Shown here one piece after another: positions 34,461-42,298 of a stretch of 42,298 bases of DNA. The stretch is from contig CAZOZX010000006.1 of NCBI GenBank assembly GCA_964584415.1, positions 1 through 42,298 on the forward strand, given 5' to 3'. A program made the translations under genes and the position numbers. The stretch comes from PHAA01 sp964584415. Lineage in GTDB: Bacteria > Bacillota > Syntrophomonadia > Syntrophomonadales > Syntrophomonadaceae. The notes under the pieces were generated by a model. It was not told the origin of the DNA, made no database searches, and was given only the letters and a program-made list of their open reading frames with translations. Every line of letters begins with the position of its first letter. Positions within the stretch are counted from its first letter, which is position 1.

Positions 34461-34800
34461 CGGTATTATGATGAATCCTTTCTTCATGATCACGTCAGCA
34501 ACAAAAATAACGATATTAACAGCAACGCACTTATTGATAACATAAGCGGCACACTAAACAATAACCATTATTATGTAAACTTATTAGGGAAATACTGCTT
34601 TAACCCATCGACATCATATCTCATTTCTACCGAACTGACCGCCTTCAATAAAATTTATGCTGATTATTCAATATAAGAGATATGCATAACAAGCAATGGT
34701 CAAAGTCAGATATTTTACAACACGGAGTAAAAACCGTGATATATATCCGGGTACACATTGCAAATTATTAATCACGAACTATTGTGCGGATTTAAAACGG
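34461..34800 (+). pseudogene. Decayed gene, copy A of a duplicated unidentified coding sequence
   Basis: The best-kept part, 34491-34617, aligns with 35560-35683 (copy B) over about 125 bp. In one frame both copies read L(N/D)NN(H/Q)YY(V/I)NLLGKYCFN, with most base differences silent, so the ancestor was coding. In copy A this frame has no start codon. It needs a one-base correction near 34501 to continue upstream (TSAT..., as in B), and it stops at 34676. Weaker similarity to B continues to about 34790. The family is not recognised. Confidence 0.6.
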
Positions 34801-34851
34801 TGCTTGCGGCGTTTAATGCTTCTGGAATATAAATTTCTTTGTGAATGATAT

Positions 34852-35382
34852 TTATTTGGGGGATTTATCATGGTTTTTAAAAAGAGGTTTTGTTGCTGCT
34901 GACTGTAATTTAGGTGAAAATAAGTTTTTCATAACCGGAACTAATGCATCTTCATGCCACATTTGATACAGGTAGATTAATATAAATTGAAATATTGCCG
35001 GTACATAAGCTAAAAAGTTAGTTACATTAATCCGTATCCATATTCCCCGTTGGCTTAGCCAAGGCTGTACTAATAAAACAAACACCAAAGATAAAAATGC
35101 TTCGGTAATAACAAACAATATAAATTTTCCATAGGTATATTTTAATATCCAAATTTCTATAGCCAAAAAGGCAAATGCTAAAGGTAAAATCTCGTTTAGA
35201 GGGTAAATGCTCTCTTTAATCTTCCACCAGGTCCAGGAAACTCCCATATCAACAATGATTATATTTGTAAGCGCAGTAAACAGGGCAGCAGGCATATATC
35301 GTTTAATATCTTTTTGGGGTACAAATATAAGCGATAACCAGGGTAATATCAATATAGACCATAATATAAATTGGTTACTCAT
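34852..35382 (-). CDS. CBO0543-like multi-spanning membrane protein
   Basis: A 176-aa protein with about five hydrophobic segments; WSILILPWLSLIFVPQKDIKRYMPAAL and the Trp/aromatic-rich DMGVSWTWWKIKESIYPLNE resemble clostridial CBO0543-family proteins. This is a recall-based assignment. ATG 35382 is preceded by TTGGAGGTTCGCG; an upstream in-frame start at 35412 lacks a ribosome site. It is flanked on both sides by decayed copies of one unrelated gene. The function is unknown. Confidence 0.75.
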   Translation of the reverse strand: MSNQFILWSILILPWLSLIFVPQKDIKRYMPAALFTALTNIIIVDMGVSWTWWKIKESIYPLNEILPLAFAFLAIEIWILKYTYGKFILFVITEAFLSLVFVLLVQPWLSQRGIWIRINVTNFLAYVPAIFQFILIYLYQMWHEDALVPVMKNLFSPKLQSAATKPLFKNHDKSPK

Positions 35383-35554
35383 CGCGAACCTCCAATTAAT
35401 GACTTTTATCACTACTAGTTTTATTGTTTTGCCAAGAAATATGTATTATTGGCTTATTATTATTGCACGAACAATAGGTTCGCGTTTTCGAGCTAGATTA
35501 TAGAGTATAGACTGGATAGTTATATTCAGCAGGGGATAGCAACAAATTTTTACC

Positions 35555-35881
35555 CTACCCACATCAGCAACTGAAAAATGCGATTTTAGGAATGAACTGA
35601 TTGATACCACAAGTAGGTATTAGACAATAACCAATATTATATAAACCTGTTGGGGAAATATTGCTTTAACCGGCCAATGTCATGCGGAGCAAAATTATCG
35701 TGATAATTTCCAGATTACTTTATCAACGTTTGAATTTTGCAATAGTTATTGGATGATGGATCATCAGATAATAGATACACAGCAAGAGGTATTTTATAAA
35801 TCACAAGAATTCCAATTTGAGGCATCAGGTTTGATCCAGGGAGATATCATAGGATACATATGTATAGCTGCAGTAAAATAA
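35555..35881 (+). pseudogene. Decayed gene, copy B of the duplicated unidentified coding sequence
   Basis: Pairs with copy A. From 35555 the frame reads TSATEKCDFRNELIDTTS, and a frameshift near 35615 moves it to LDNNQYYINLLGKYCFN. A second shift near 35650-35670 gives the open end (NYRDNFQITLSTFEFCNSYW ... GDIIGYICIAAVK, stop 35879-35881). No ATG with a ribosome site precedes any part. The intact C-terminal 78 codons suggest a fairly recent loss. The family is not recognised. Confidence 0.6.
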
Positions 35882-36436
35882 TCTCTCTCCGGTCAAATCT
35901 CGAGGAGTTTTTTTGCGAACACATGTACGCTGGTTGTTAATAGCTGGATTGTAGTCTATACCATGCGCTAAATGATAATTAGGATCCGTAATTTGAATAG
36001 CAGTAGGAGATAGGTTGACCAGATTCTGTCCATGGGTGAAATAAGTTCATGAACCATAGCCAAAGAAATCATTAACCGATCCGATTCAAACAGTGCAGGT
36101 TGAATACTGCAAATGGTTCCTAAAATATTTCATGGGGGACCACTGGGGGAGTCTTCAAAATTCAGGAAGAGAGGCAGAAATTTAGCTAGTTTACATAATG
36201 TTCATTATAGGAAGTCGAAAAACAGCCGGGGGAAGGGGTTAATTCCGAAATTTAGCCATCTTTGTCCGCTTTGATAATGTTTCAATAATTATTATGATTA
36301 TGTGTTTTCGTATCGCTGTGCTCTCGGAAAAACGTTTTGTGTACTTAAGTATCCGTGTCTCAATATTTCCGTCTTAGTCGAACAATATACTTCCAAGCGA
36401 CTAACGCGACTCATCGCCCTGGTGACTTAAGCTCGA
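35882..36436. other. Gene-free stretch with a possible gene remnant
   Basis: No supported gene. On the minus strand, 36126-35968 reads ILGTICSIQPALFESDRL and on to MVHEL, which looks like the end of a GAF sensor domain, but it lacks start and context. CGAACACATGTACG near 35927 is a one-off SOS-box match and is probably chance. Confidence 0.5.
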
Positions 36437-36466
36437 TTGTCTGGTCAATTTCTTATATGGTATACT
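36437..36466 (+). promoter_or_regulatory. Sigma-A type promoter of the Cys-rich orphan gene
   Basis: TTGTCT (36437-36442), an 18-bp spacer and TATACT (36461-36466) stand 73 bp before the start at 36539. Both boxes match consensus at four or five of six positions. Confidence 0.6.
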
Positions 36467-36538
36467 GCAAATATATCCCGGTGTTGTTTGGACATGGAAG
36501 CACCTACATACCCAACTAATATGTGAGGAGTGATTGTT

Positions 36539-36874
36539 ATGCCAAAGGTTATTCCGAACAATAAGTTTTGGATGCGTGGCGGCCATATGAATCAAAAACG
36601 CTACATTGATTTGACCGAGGATGAAAAAGCTAAAATAGCCAGGTGTCGCGGCGATAAAGATTCTCATCCCTGTAAGAAACCCATTTTTAGATGCTCGGAA
36701 TGTGGCAATTATGGGTGCGACCAAGAGGTCGTAGATAAATGCTCAGCCCAGGGCTTTAAGAATGACAAATGTCTCCATTGTGGAGTAACCGGCAGTCGTA
36801 TTCCGGTTATGCAGGAGGATCTGGTTAAATATATTGCTGAATGGGAAAAAGAAGTCCCTGGCGTCAAGGCCTAA
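36539..36874 (+). CDS. Uncharacterised Cys-rich small protein
   Basis: A 111-aa protein with eight Cys in about 50 residues (ARCRGDKDSHPCKKP, FRCSECGNYGC, KCSAQGFKNDKCLHCG). The two C-x2-C pairs suggest a zinc ribbon or iron-sulfur site. The N-terminal part (PNNKFWMRGGHMNQKRYIDL) and the C-terminal helix have no recognised motif. ATG 36539 is 9 nt behind AGGAG. It has its own promoter and a GAAA-tetraloop terminator, so it is a single-gene unit. Confidence 0.75.
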   Translation: MPKVIPNNKFWMRGGHMNQKRYIDLTEDEKAKIARCRGDKDSHPCKKPIFRCSECGNYGCDQEVVDKCSAQGFKNDKCLHCGVTGSRIPVMQEDLVKYIAEWEKEVPGVKA

Positions 36875-36883
36875 TAGATCATG

Positions 36884-36909
36884 ACGGCACCGAAAGGTGC
36901 CGTTTTATA
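36884..36909 (+). terminator. Intrinsic terminator with GAAA tetraloop
   Basis: A perfect 8-bp stem ACGGCACC / GGTGCCGT is closed by the GNRA tetraloop GAAA and followed by TTTATATTT, 10 bp after the Cys-rich gene. It also stands just before the DUF503 start. Confidence 0.85.
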
Positions 36910-36923
36910 TTTGGAGGTTGTAT

Positions 36924-37214
36924 ATGTACGTTCTTATCGGTCAAGCCGAACTATTCCTGCCATATTCCTCATCGCTCAAGGATAAACGCCAAACCATTCA
37001 AAGTATTATTCAGCGTCTGCGAAAAAGATTCAGTATATCAATGGCCGAAGTTGACCATAACGATCTTTGGCAACGTTCTGCACTTGGTTTTGCTGCGGTC
37101 TGTAAAACTTCGGCTGAATCCGATCTAATTTTGAATACCATCGTATCTACTCTTGACATGTACACCGATGCCTGCGAGATAACCAAACTTAATTGGGAAA
37201 TAATCAGTCCCTAA
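36924..37214 (+). CDS. DUF503 family protein (YlxP-like)
   Basis: A 96-aa protein with the family features SSSLKDKRQTIQSIIQRLRKRF and SMAEVDHNDLWQRSALGFAAV. In Bacillus the member YlxP lies in the nusA-infB-rbfA operon, but here it is alone. ATG 36924 is preceded by GGAGGTTGTAT. An earlier in-frame start at 36897 lies in the terminator. Its molecular role is not established; a link to ribosomes has been suggested. Confidence 0.92.
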   Translation: MYVLIGQAELFLPYSSSLKDKRQTIQSIIQRLRKRFSISMAEVDHNDLWQRSALGFAAVCKTSAESDLILNTIVSTLDMYTDACEITKLNWEIISP

Positions 37215-37502
37215 TTTTCAGGCTTTTTTCTCCCCCACCACTCCCCTTTCACTTGGTAATCCCCTCTTCAAATCTTACTAATTTCATATATTTCCACCTC
37301 ATCACTATTTATAATTTCTTTCCAAATTGAAGATTTTTCTGGGATTTTTTTAGCAGCTGCTATCCCCACAGCCGCGGCAGTTGTAAGGTATTCCCATATA
37401 TTACATCTCCATACAGGGAGGAAATTTGTAATTTTATGTTGAATCTAGGTGCTGCTTACTTTTATTCCAAAGAAAATTATTTGAAGAAAGGAATGATAAT
37501 TT
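37215..37502. other. Intergenic stretch without a supported gene
   Basis: No gene with start and ribosome site. The minus strand has a 40-codon open stretch (about 37395-37275; EYLTTAAAVGIAAAKKIPEK and on) without a start codon, next to a run of A. It may be the rest of a lost gene. Confidence 0.5.
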
Positions 37503-38288
37503 GTGCAAAAAGTAAGAAGTAAGGTAGCACGTTGTTTGTCGAAGTTTATTTTGGGGATATTTGTTTTTACTTCCGTTTTCATTGTTCCCCAACTGGGGGC
37601 GGTTGAGACCGCCTCCGCCCAAACCACCAAAACCATTACGGTAGCCGCTGGAACCAAATATGCAACTCCGTTGTATGTGATCGACAGCGGTAATCCCGGC
37701 CCTGTGGTTATGATTGTCGGCGGAGTGCATGGAAATGAGACTGCCGGATATAAGGCAGCTGCCCAGGTTAAGGATTTCGACATAACCAAAGGCAAATTGC
37801 TGGTCCTTCCCCAGGCCAACAAAAGAGCGGTGGAAAACCACGTCAGAGACATGGGCGGAGCTGACCTGAACCGGGATTTTCCCAGAAGCAAGTCGGAGAG
37901 CGCAGATAACACTTTATCCAAGGCAATTTTTAAGGTGGTTAAGGATTATGATGTTGACTGGTTGATGGATATGCATGAGGGCGGTAATTATGAAAGACTT
38001 ACTTCGTCGTCTTCAGTAGGACAATCTCTCATCTATTATCCAGACTCTGCTACTAAAACCGTTGCTAGTAAAATAGTTAACTCCATGAACAGCAACATCA
38101 GTACCTCGTATAAGAAATTCTCCCTGCTGCGCTACCCGGTTAGCGGCAGTCTTTCCAGGGCGTCGGCCATTGTATGCGGAACCAATGCTTTTATATTTGA
38201 GACCTGTTCCCGTGATTCATTATCTACCCGTATCAGCAGGCAGCTGAAAGCAGCCAATATTTTGTTAGGTTATCTGGACATGAAGTAG
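37503..38288 (+). CDS. Secreted zinc hydrolase, M14 / AstE-AspA (succinylglutamate desuccinylase-like) family
   Basis: A 261-aa protein. The signal peptide (about 1-39) ends near ETASAQ. The zinc site is HGNE in GGVHGNETAG (about 75-84), the substrate-binding DLNRDFPR follows near 120-127, and a second metal-ligand segment is MDMHEGGN near 155-162. IFETC near 237 has the catalytic Glu. This is the pattern of AstE/AspA-type deacylases within the M14 carboxypeptidase superfamily. It is probably exported and cleaves an amide or gamma-peptide bond outside the membrane. The GTG start at 37503 has GAAAGGA 11 nt upstream. Its stop is 5 bp from that of the amidoligase gene, which faces it. Confidence 0.88.
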   Translation: MQKVRSKVARCLSKFILGIFVFTSVFIVPQLGAVETASAQTTKTITVAAGTKYATPLYVIDSGNPGPVVMIVGGVHGNETAGYKAAAQVKDFDITKGKLLVLPQANKRAVENHVRDMGGADLNRDFPRSKSESADNTLSKAIFKVVKDYDVDWLMDMHEGGNYERLTSSSSVGQSLIYYPDSATKTVASKIVNSMNSNISTSYKKFSLLRYPVSGSLSRASAIVCGTNAFIFETCSRDSLSTRISRQLKAANILLGYLDMK

Positions 38289-38293
38289 AGTCG

Positions 38294-39856
38294 CTAGTAG
38301 AGGTTCTGGGAACTCATGTATAAGGGGCCGGAGGGAGACTGGTTGTTATACCGGTCACCCCGGTCCCAATGAAGATTGGTTATCGGTATAATTCGGTCGA
38401 GACTGCTGTTTCGGAATCGCCGGACATTCAATGAGGCAGCGGGTTCAACGGACGAGGCCTCGGCTTCGAGGGCTCCGAATACGGGCAGAGTGTTTTTTTT
38501 TACATTAGGCTTGATAATGGACCACGATTTACGAATGTCCTCCTTTTCATCCCAGCACAGGTTACTGTTAATCATGTCCGGGATTACTTGCAATTCAGAT
38601 CGGAATACCTGATACATTTCCAGGTTTTGAACATCGTTCCATAATTCTTTGAACATTGGCCTCAAGTACTCCTGGTTACCGTCGTAGAAAGATCGCTGGG
38701 CGTCAATATTGTGAAAACAGTTACGAGTCAGATACAAATAATTGCTGGTAACAATTTTAGCCAGGCATAATACTGCCGCTGCTATTTCAGGGGATACCAG
38801 CCAGCTGGCCGGGGTTCGATATTCAAATCCGCCATAGTCTTTGGTGCGAAAGTCGGCAAGAAAACCATATTTCGCACGTCTTTTTACCGCAGTAGCCTGG
38901 TTTTCAATTAGAAAGACGGGCAGCCCTAAATAATTATCCAATGCCCTCAAAATGTGATTGTTGAGTTCAACATTACTGAAATGAATATGGCCTCCGATGG
39001 AATAACCAGGAAAAGGTCTGCTTCCGGCCAACCATTTTATATTTTTATAGGGCGCCATTTTCTGAGCCAGGAGAAGGGCTTCTTCAAGATTGGACAGCAG
39101 CTTCAGCGGCGAATAGGCTGGACTCGGTCTTAACTCGGCGATAGGACGTGATTGGCGGTTGGGGGTGCGCAGCGCATCACAGCCCACCACTCCTTCACGC
39201 GGAAAGAACTGTGAGGCTGGGGTCATCTTACCGCTCTTGGTATTGAATAACATAAACTCTGGATCTGCTCCCATTTTGATTTCCCTGGTACCAGCCTCGT
39301 TTACTGTCCGGATAAGTCCATCCAGCTTGCGCAGCAGAACCATCAAGTCTTTGTCCCGTATTTGAGGCGAGCTATCTATAACCGTGACATATAAGCGTTT
39401 GCTGCTAGTCACTGCAACTTTGACCATACCATAATCCAGGCCTAAAACATATAAAGCCCGTTTAGCCAGCTCAGCGGCTTTTTTAGCTTGTTCTTCCTCG
39501 ATATAGCGAGTTTTGTTTTTTTGCCCGGCTAGAGACTGTTTGACGGATATGACCTGCCAGTCGAAAATCAATATATTATATTTTCTAATATACTCATCTT
39601 CAATTCCCGGATCGAACGGAATGCCGTTGATATCCAATATGCTCCAAATATTCTGCTGGTCAACCGTATTTTTTATGGCATGGATGCTATTTATCTGGTA
39701 CTGGATTTTCGAAGTTCCCATCTGAATCAAATTATTGTGATATACCTTGTCGCCTATTGTGATATCTTTCTGGGTAATCATTTCGCCTTTGGAGGATAAA
39801 TAGTCTCTGACACTGGCTCCAGTATTATTGGAGCAATAGGTAAATCCTAGCAGCAT
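38294..39856 (-). CDS. Glutamine-synthetase-like COOH-NH2 (amido)ligase with N-terminal ATP-grasp-like remnant
   Basis: A 520-aa protein of the putative amidoligase family (PF14395, COOH.NH2_ligase), which is predicted to join a carboxyl and an amino group with ATP through a glutamine-synthetase fold. MGADPEF (195-201) and GGHIHFS (288-294) are the conserved catalytic/metal motifs, with FEYRTPASW near 344-352. The first 190 residues include ALYVLGLDYGMVKVAV, which looks like the C-terminal half of an ATP-grasp fold, without a full ATP site. ATG 39856 follows AAAAGGGGACCCATC; a TTG at 39874 would overlap the previous gene. It lies 14 bp after the ATP-grasp gene on the same strand. The substrate is unknown. 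Confidence 0.87.
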   Translation of the reverse strand: MLLGFTYCSNNTGASVRDYLSSKGEMITQKDITIGDKVYHNNLIQMGTSKIQYQINSIHAIKNTVDQQNIWSILDINGIPFDPGIEDEYIRKYNILIFDWQVISVKQSLAGQKNKTRYIEEEQAKKAAELAKRALYVLGLDYGMVKVAVTSSKRLYVTVIDSSPQIRDKDLMVLLRKLDGLIRTVNEAGTREIKMGADPEFMLFNTKSGKMTPASQFFPREGVVGCDALRTPNRQSRPIAELRPSPAYSPLKLLSNLEEALLLAQKMAPYKNIKWLAGSRPFPGYSIGGHIHFSNVELNNHILRALDNYLGLPVFLIENQATAVKRRAKYGFLADFRTKDYGGFEYRTPASWLVSPEIAAAVLCLAKIVTSNYLYLTRNCFHNIDAQRSFYDGNQEYLRPMFKELWNDVQNLEMYQVFRSELQVIPDMINSNLCWDEKEDIRKSWSIIKPNVKKNTLPVFGALEAEASSVEPAASLNVRRFRNSSLDRIIPITNLHWDRGDRYNNQSPSGPLYMSSQNLY

Positions 39857-39870
39857 GATGGGTCCCCTTT

Positions 39871-41061
39871 TCAAACTGATTTTGACTTGCTTAGAAAAAT
39901 AAAATACTGATTGAGATTATCCAAATGCTTGCGGCGGATGTGATCTTCATCAAAACTGGCCGGTTTTGAATTTACCTCAATTATTTGCATCAATCCTGAC
40001 TGATCTACCCCGATATCAATTGATAAAATACCGAAACTCATGGAAAGTCTTTTCTCTAAAACGAAAGGGACTACTTCACAGATGTTCATGAGCTGTTTAT
40101 CCAGGCTGATCAACTTTGCAGCAGAGTTACCAAAAACCAAACGCATGACTTCATCATATTCAGCTTTGGAGCCGCCATTGGGAACGTGAGTCACGTATTT
40201 ATTCGGGGCTGCTATCCTTACCGCTACTCCGGTCAATACCCATTTTCCCCGGCCATCCTTCTGTATCTGCATGCGCAGATCGAATATCCGATCATTTACC
40301 TTTGCCAGGTCTATAGCTTTTTGCACCAAATACTGATGCTCCGGATCCATCAGCTCTTTGAGATGGTGATACAAATCATTCGCAGATCGGCATATTTCTG
40401 GAACTGCATCTGAACAGGCCGATTTATATTCATATCCGTTCCCATCAGAATCATGCCTGACCATAATTATCCCCTTACCGATACTGCTGCCTATGGGTTT
40501 AACGAATAGACTAGGGTATTTATCCAGCATAACGGCTAAAGTCTTTTTGCTAAACAGACGAGTTTCCGGGACCAAATCACGGGACAGACTGCTGCTGGAC
40601 AAGCACTCATATACCTCCCATTTATGCAGGAATCTTGGATTAAAGATTTTGATCATCGGGTGATGCTGCAGGTAGTCGAGAAGTTGCTGGACTTCAGCTT
40701 GAGCCTCATCACGGCGAAAACTTAAGCGGTTGTAGACAATCTCCGGACATCCGAATAACGCTCTTTTCCATTCACCTTTTCCATTCTTTTTGGTAACAAA
40801 GGTATGACCGTATACTTTATCCGTGGACATGTCAAAACCCTCGGTGTAAAAAAAGAACATGAAGATGCCGCTGTCCTTGGCGCTTAAAACCATTTCTTCT
40901 TTTAATCTGGCGTCTTTTCCAGCAGGCAAAGGGTATTTACCGCCTCGTTTCGGGGTGGTAAGTACCCCCACCATCACTTGATCCTTGGGCTGAATCCGTT
41001 TTATCGTTTCTAAACCCAGGGATTTTGCTAATTTACTGAAGCTCGTTATTTTTGTTCTCAT
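39871..41061 (-). CDS. YheC/YheD-type ATP-grasp protein
   Basis: A 396-aa ATP-grasp ligase of the YheC/D family, in which Bacillus members are linked with spore coat or cortex. The phosphate-binding part is VKPIGSSIGKGIIMV (187-201). DLRMQIQKDGRGKW has the usual Arg, and the metal site is IDIGVDQSG...EVNSKPA (Glu362, Asn364). Such enzymes make acyl-phosphates and join them to an amine, so they form peptide-like bonds. No ribosome site is clear before ATG 41061, which suggests weak or special translation. It is followed after 14 bp by the amidoligase gene; the two are surely co-transcribed. Confidence 0.9.
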   Translation of the reverse strand: MRTKITSFSKLAKSLGLETIKRIQPKDQVMVGVLTTPKRGGKYPLPAGKDARLKEEMVLSAKDSGIFMFFFYTEGFDMSTDKVYGHTFVTKKNGKGEWKRALFGCPEIVYNRLSFRRDEAQAEVQQLLDYLQHHPMIKIFNPRFLHKWEVYECLSSSSLSRDLVPETRLFSKKTLAVMLDKYPSLFVKPIGSSIGKGIIMVRHDSDGNGYEYKSACSDAVPEICRSANDLYHHLKELMDPEHQYLVQKAIDLAKVNDRIFDLRMQIQKDGRGKWVLTGVAVRIAAPNKYVTHVPNGGSKAEYDEVMRLVFGNSAAKLISLDKQLMNICEVVPFVLEKRLSMSFGILSIDIGVDQSGLMQIIEVNSKPASFDEDHIRRKHLDNLNQYFIFLSKSKSV

Positions 41062-41138
41062 AGTTCATCATATGAATCTATTAAATACTTAGTGCCAGGA
41101 TCAGCCCGACCAAATCTTTGCATGCAGAAAATATTAAC

Positions 41139-41158
41139 GACAAGCGTTAAAGCTTGTC
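41139..41158 (-). terminator. Terminator of ychF
   Basis: A perfect 7-bp stem GACAAGC / GCTTGTC with a 6-nt loop is followed on the minus strand by GTTAATATTTTC. It lies 43 bp after the ychF stop and separates it from the ATP-grasp gene. Confidence 0.65.
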
Positions 41159-41200
41159 ATTGAATATTTTTATAACCGGATTTCCTATGATATCAAAATT

Positions 41201-42262
41201 TTATACGTTAAACCGGAAGTGCACTATCTCACCGTCTTTTATAATATATTCTTTACCTTCCAATCTGAATAATCCTTTTTCTTTAACCGCAGCCATGCTG
41301 CCCAGTTCCTTGAAGACCTGATAATCGACTACTTCGGCTCGGATGAAGCCTCTCTCGATATCAGAGTGAATCTTCCCCGCAGCTTTCCGGGCATTGATAC
41401 CTGCTTCAATGGTCCACGCTTTTACCTCATCTTCCCCAACCGTGAAAAATGAAATCAAACCCAAACGTTGATACATGGAGCGGCTGATTTTAACCAACCC
41501 GGTTTCGGTGATTCCCAAGTCCTGCATAAACATCTCTTTTTCGTCCGGTTCCAGTTCAGCAATCTCCCGTTCTATGCTGGCAGCTACTTCTACTATCGGT
41601 ATACCGGACTGCTGCGAATATTCCAGGATTCTCTGCTGTTGAGGGTAGTCACCGTTAATATCTGTTTCGCTGATATTCAGGCAAATAAGCAAAGGTTTGT
41701 TGGTCAGGAATTGATAGGTAGACATGATTTCCTGCTCATCCTCGTGAATTGTAACAGAGGCAATAGGTTTTTCTTCACTCAACGCGTCTCTCAGACGTTC
41801 CAATAATCCCAATTCTTTAAGCATAAGGTTACGCTTTTTGTTGTGGTTGATCCGATCAATGCGCTTCTCGATAAGATCAAGGTCTGAAAGCAATAATTCA
41901 TAGCTGATGGTTTCTATATCCCGCATAGGATCAATGGTGTCGTATATATAGGGAACCGATTCATCGTCAAATAATCTGACTACGTGCAGCAGAGCATCAG
42001 CTCTGCGTACCGCATCCAGAAATAAAGCCGCATTCTTTTCTGCGCCAGGCGTTAGCCCGGGAATATCAATGACCTCCAATTGAGCATAAGTGGTCTTCTT
42101 GGGTTTGAATACCCCGGACAAATAGTCTATTCTCTGATCGGGGATGCGGGCAATAGCTGTATTCGCCTTGCCCTGACTGCTGCCTTTGTCACTGGTACCG
42201 GTTAAGAGTTCAAACAGGGTCGTTTTACCCACCATGGGCATGCCGATAATTCCTAATTGCAT
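41201..42262 (-). CDS. ychF: YchF/OLA1-type P-loop ATPase with TGS-like C-terminus
   Basis: A 353-aa protein of the Obg-related YchF family. The P-loop is GMPMVGKTT (7-15) in place of the usual GLPNVGKST; G3 is DIPGL; and the G4 place reads NISE, the N-x-x-E of YchF that turns specificity from GTP to ATP. The C-terminal domain (about 270-350; FFTVGEDEVKAWTIEAG, AGKIHSDIERGFIRAEVV) is the TGS/DUF933 part. YchF binds the ribosome and is linked with stress and translation control. The start lies 36 bp from the window end with no clear ribosome site seen. Confidence 0.93.
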   Translation of the reverse strand: MQLGIIGMPMVGKTTLFELLTGTSDKGSSQGKANTAIARIPDQRIDYLSGVFKPKKTTYAQLEVIDIPGLTPGAEKNAALFLDAVRRADALLHVVRLFDDESVPYIYDTIDPMRDIETISYELLLSDLDLIEKRIDRINHNKKRNLMLKELGLLERLRDALSEEKPIASVTIHEDEQEIMSTYQFLTNKPLLICLNISETDINGDYPQQQRILEYSQQSGIPIVEVAASIEREIAELEPDEKEMFMQDLGITETGLVKISRSMYQRLGLISFFTVGEDEVKAWTIEAGINARKAAGKIHSDIERGFIRAEVVDYQVFKELGSMAAVKEKGLFRLEGKEYIIKDGEIVHFRFNV

Positions 42263-42298
42263 TACTTATAATTTCCTTTTCCTTAATGGTTTTTTGCT

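Noticed and set aside
34311..34493. 60-codon minus-strand frame
   Set aside because: It has no ribosome site, no motif, and overlaps the decayed duplicate on the other strand.
35923..35936. CGAACACATGTACG near an SOS-box match
   Set aside because: It has one mismatch in the conserved GTTC half and stands in a gene-free stretch with no promoter.
37275..37395. Minus-strand open stretch EYLTTAAAVGIAAAKKIPEK...
   Set aside because: It has no start codon before an upstream stop. The protein-like look comes from a short Ala/Lys-rich part, so at most it is a relic.

Overview
The window looks like a chromosomal segment of a spore-forming anaerobic Firmicute of the class Clostridia; a Syntrophomonas-like lineage would fit, but this is inference. 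Supporting signs are a GerMN/Gmad2 sporulation lipoprotein, a YheC/YheD-type ATP-grasp protein, rubredoxin, several ferredoxin-type proteins, an SOS box of the Gram-positive GAAC-N4-GTTC type, strong Shine-Dalgarno sequences, and frequent TTG and GTG starts. I saw no tRNA, rRNA, CRISPR array, prophage or intact insertion sequence.

1-4.9 kb is a DNA-damage region. A LexA-type palindrome between the -35 and -10 of one minus-strand promoter drives an ImuB-like inactive Y-family polymerase, a DUF6504-like small protein and a DnaE-type polymerase III alpha subunit cut by the window edge. Upstream is an SRAP/YedK abasic-site sensor, and beyond it, on the plus strand, an AlkD-type alkylpurine glycosylase. 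4.9-10 kb holds an APC amino acid permease and a full-length pyruvate carboxylase. Two copies of a palindromic repeat lie at 10.04-10.28 kb.

10.3-23.5 kb is mostly envelope and stress genes: GerMN lipoprotein, small membrane proteins, rubredoxin, a Fer4_19-CDGSH protein, a bactofilin-like membrane protein, YflT-like, DUF445, LiaF-like, DUF975, an NAD(P)H:quinone-type flavoprotein, an LCM-type methyltransferase, a CmpB-like membrane protein, a membrane-anchored HtrA-like protease, a HAD phosphatase, PPK2 and a PlsC-like acyltransferase. 23.5-31 kb has a MagIII-like glycosylase, a radical SAM protein, two hotdog thioesterases, YccF, a DUF362 ferredoxin, a beta-propeller lactonase-like protein, a cupin and a methyltransferase.

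31-36.5 kb is AT-rich and gene-poor. It holds small ORFs with their own terminators, a Cys-rich pentapeptide-repeat protein, a membrane protein, a Csp-type copper protein, and a CBO0543-like membrane gene flanked by two decayed copies of the same unidentified gene. 36.5-42.3 kb has a Cys-rich orphan, DUF503, a secreted M14/AstE-like zinc hydrolase facing a two-gene ligase pair (ATP-grasp plus glutamine-synthetase-like amidoligase), and YchF. The ligase pair with its opposing hydrolase, and the ImuA-less SOS mutasome, are the two most interesting systems.
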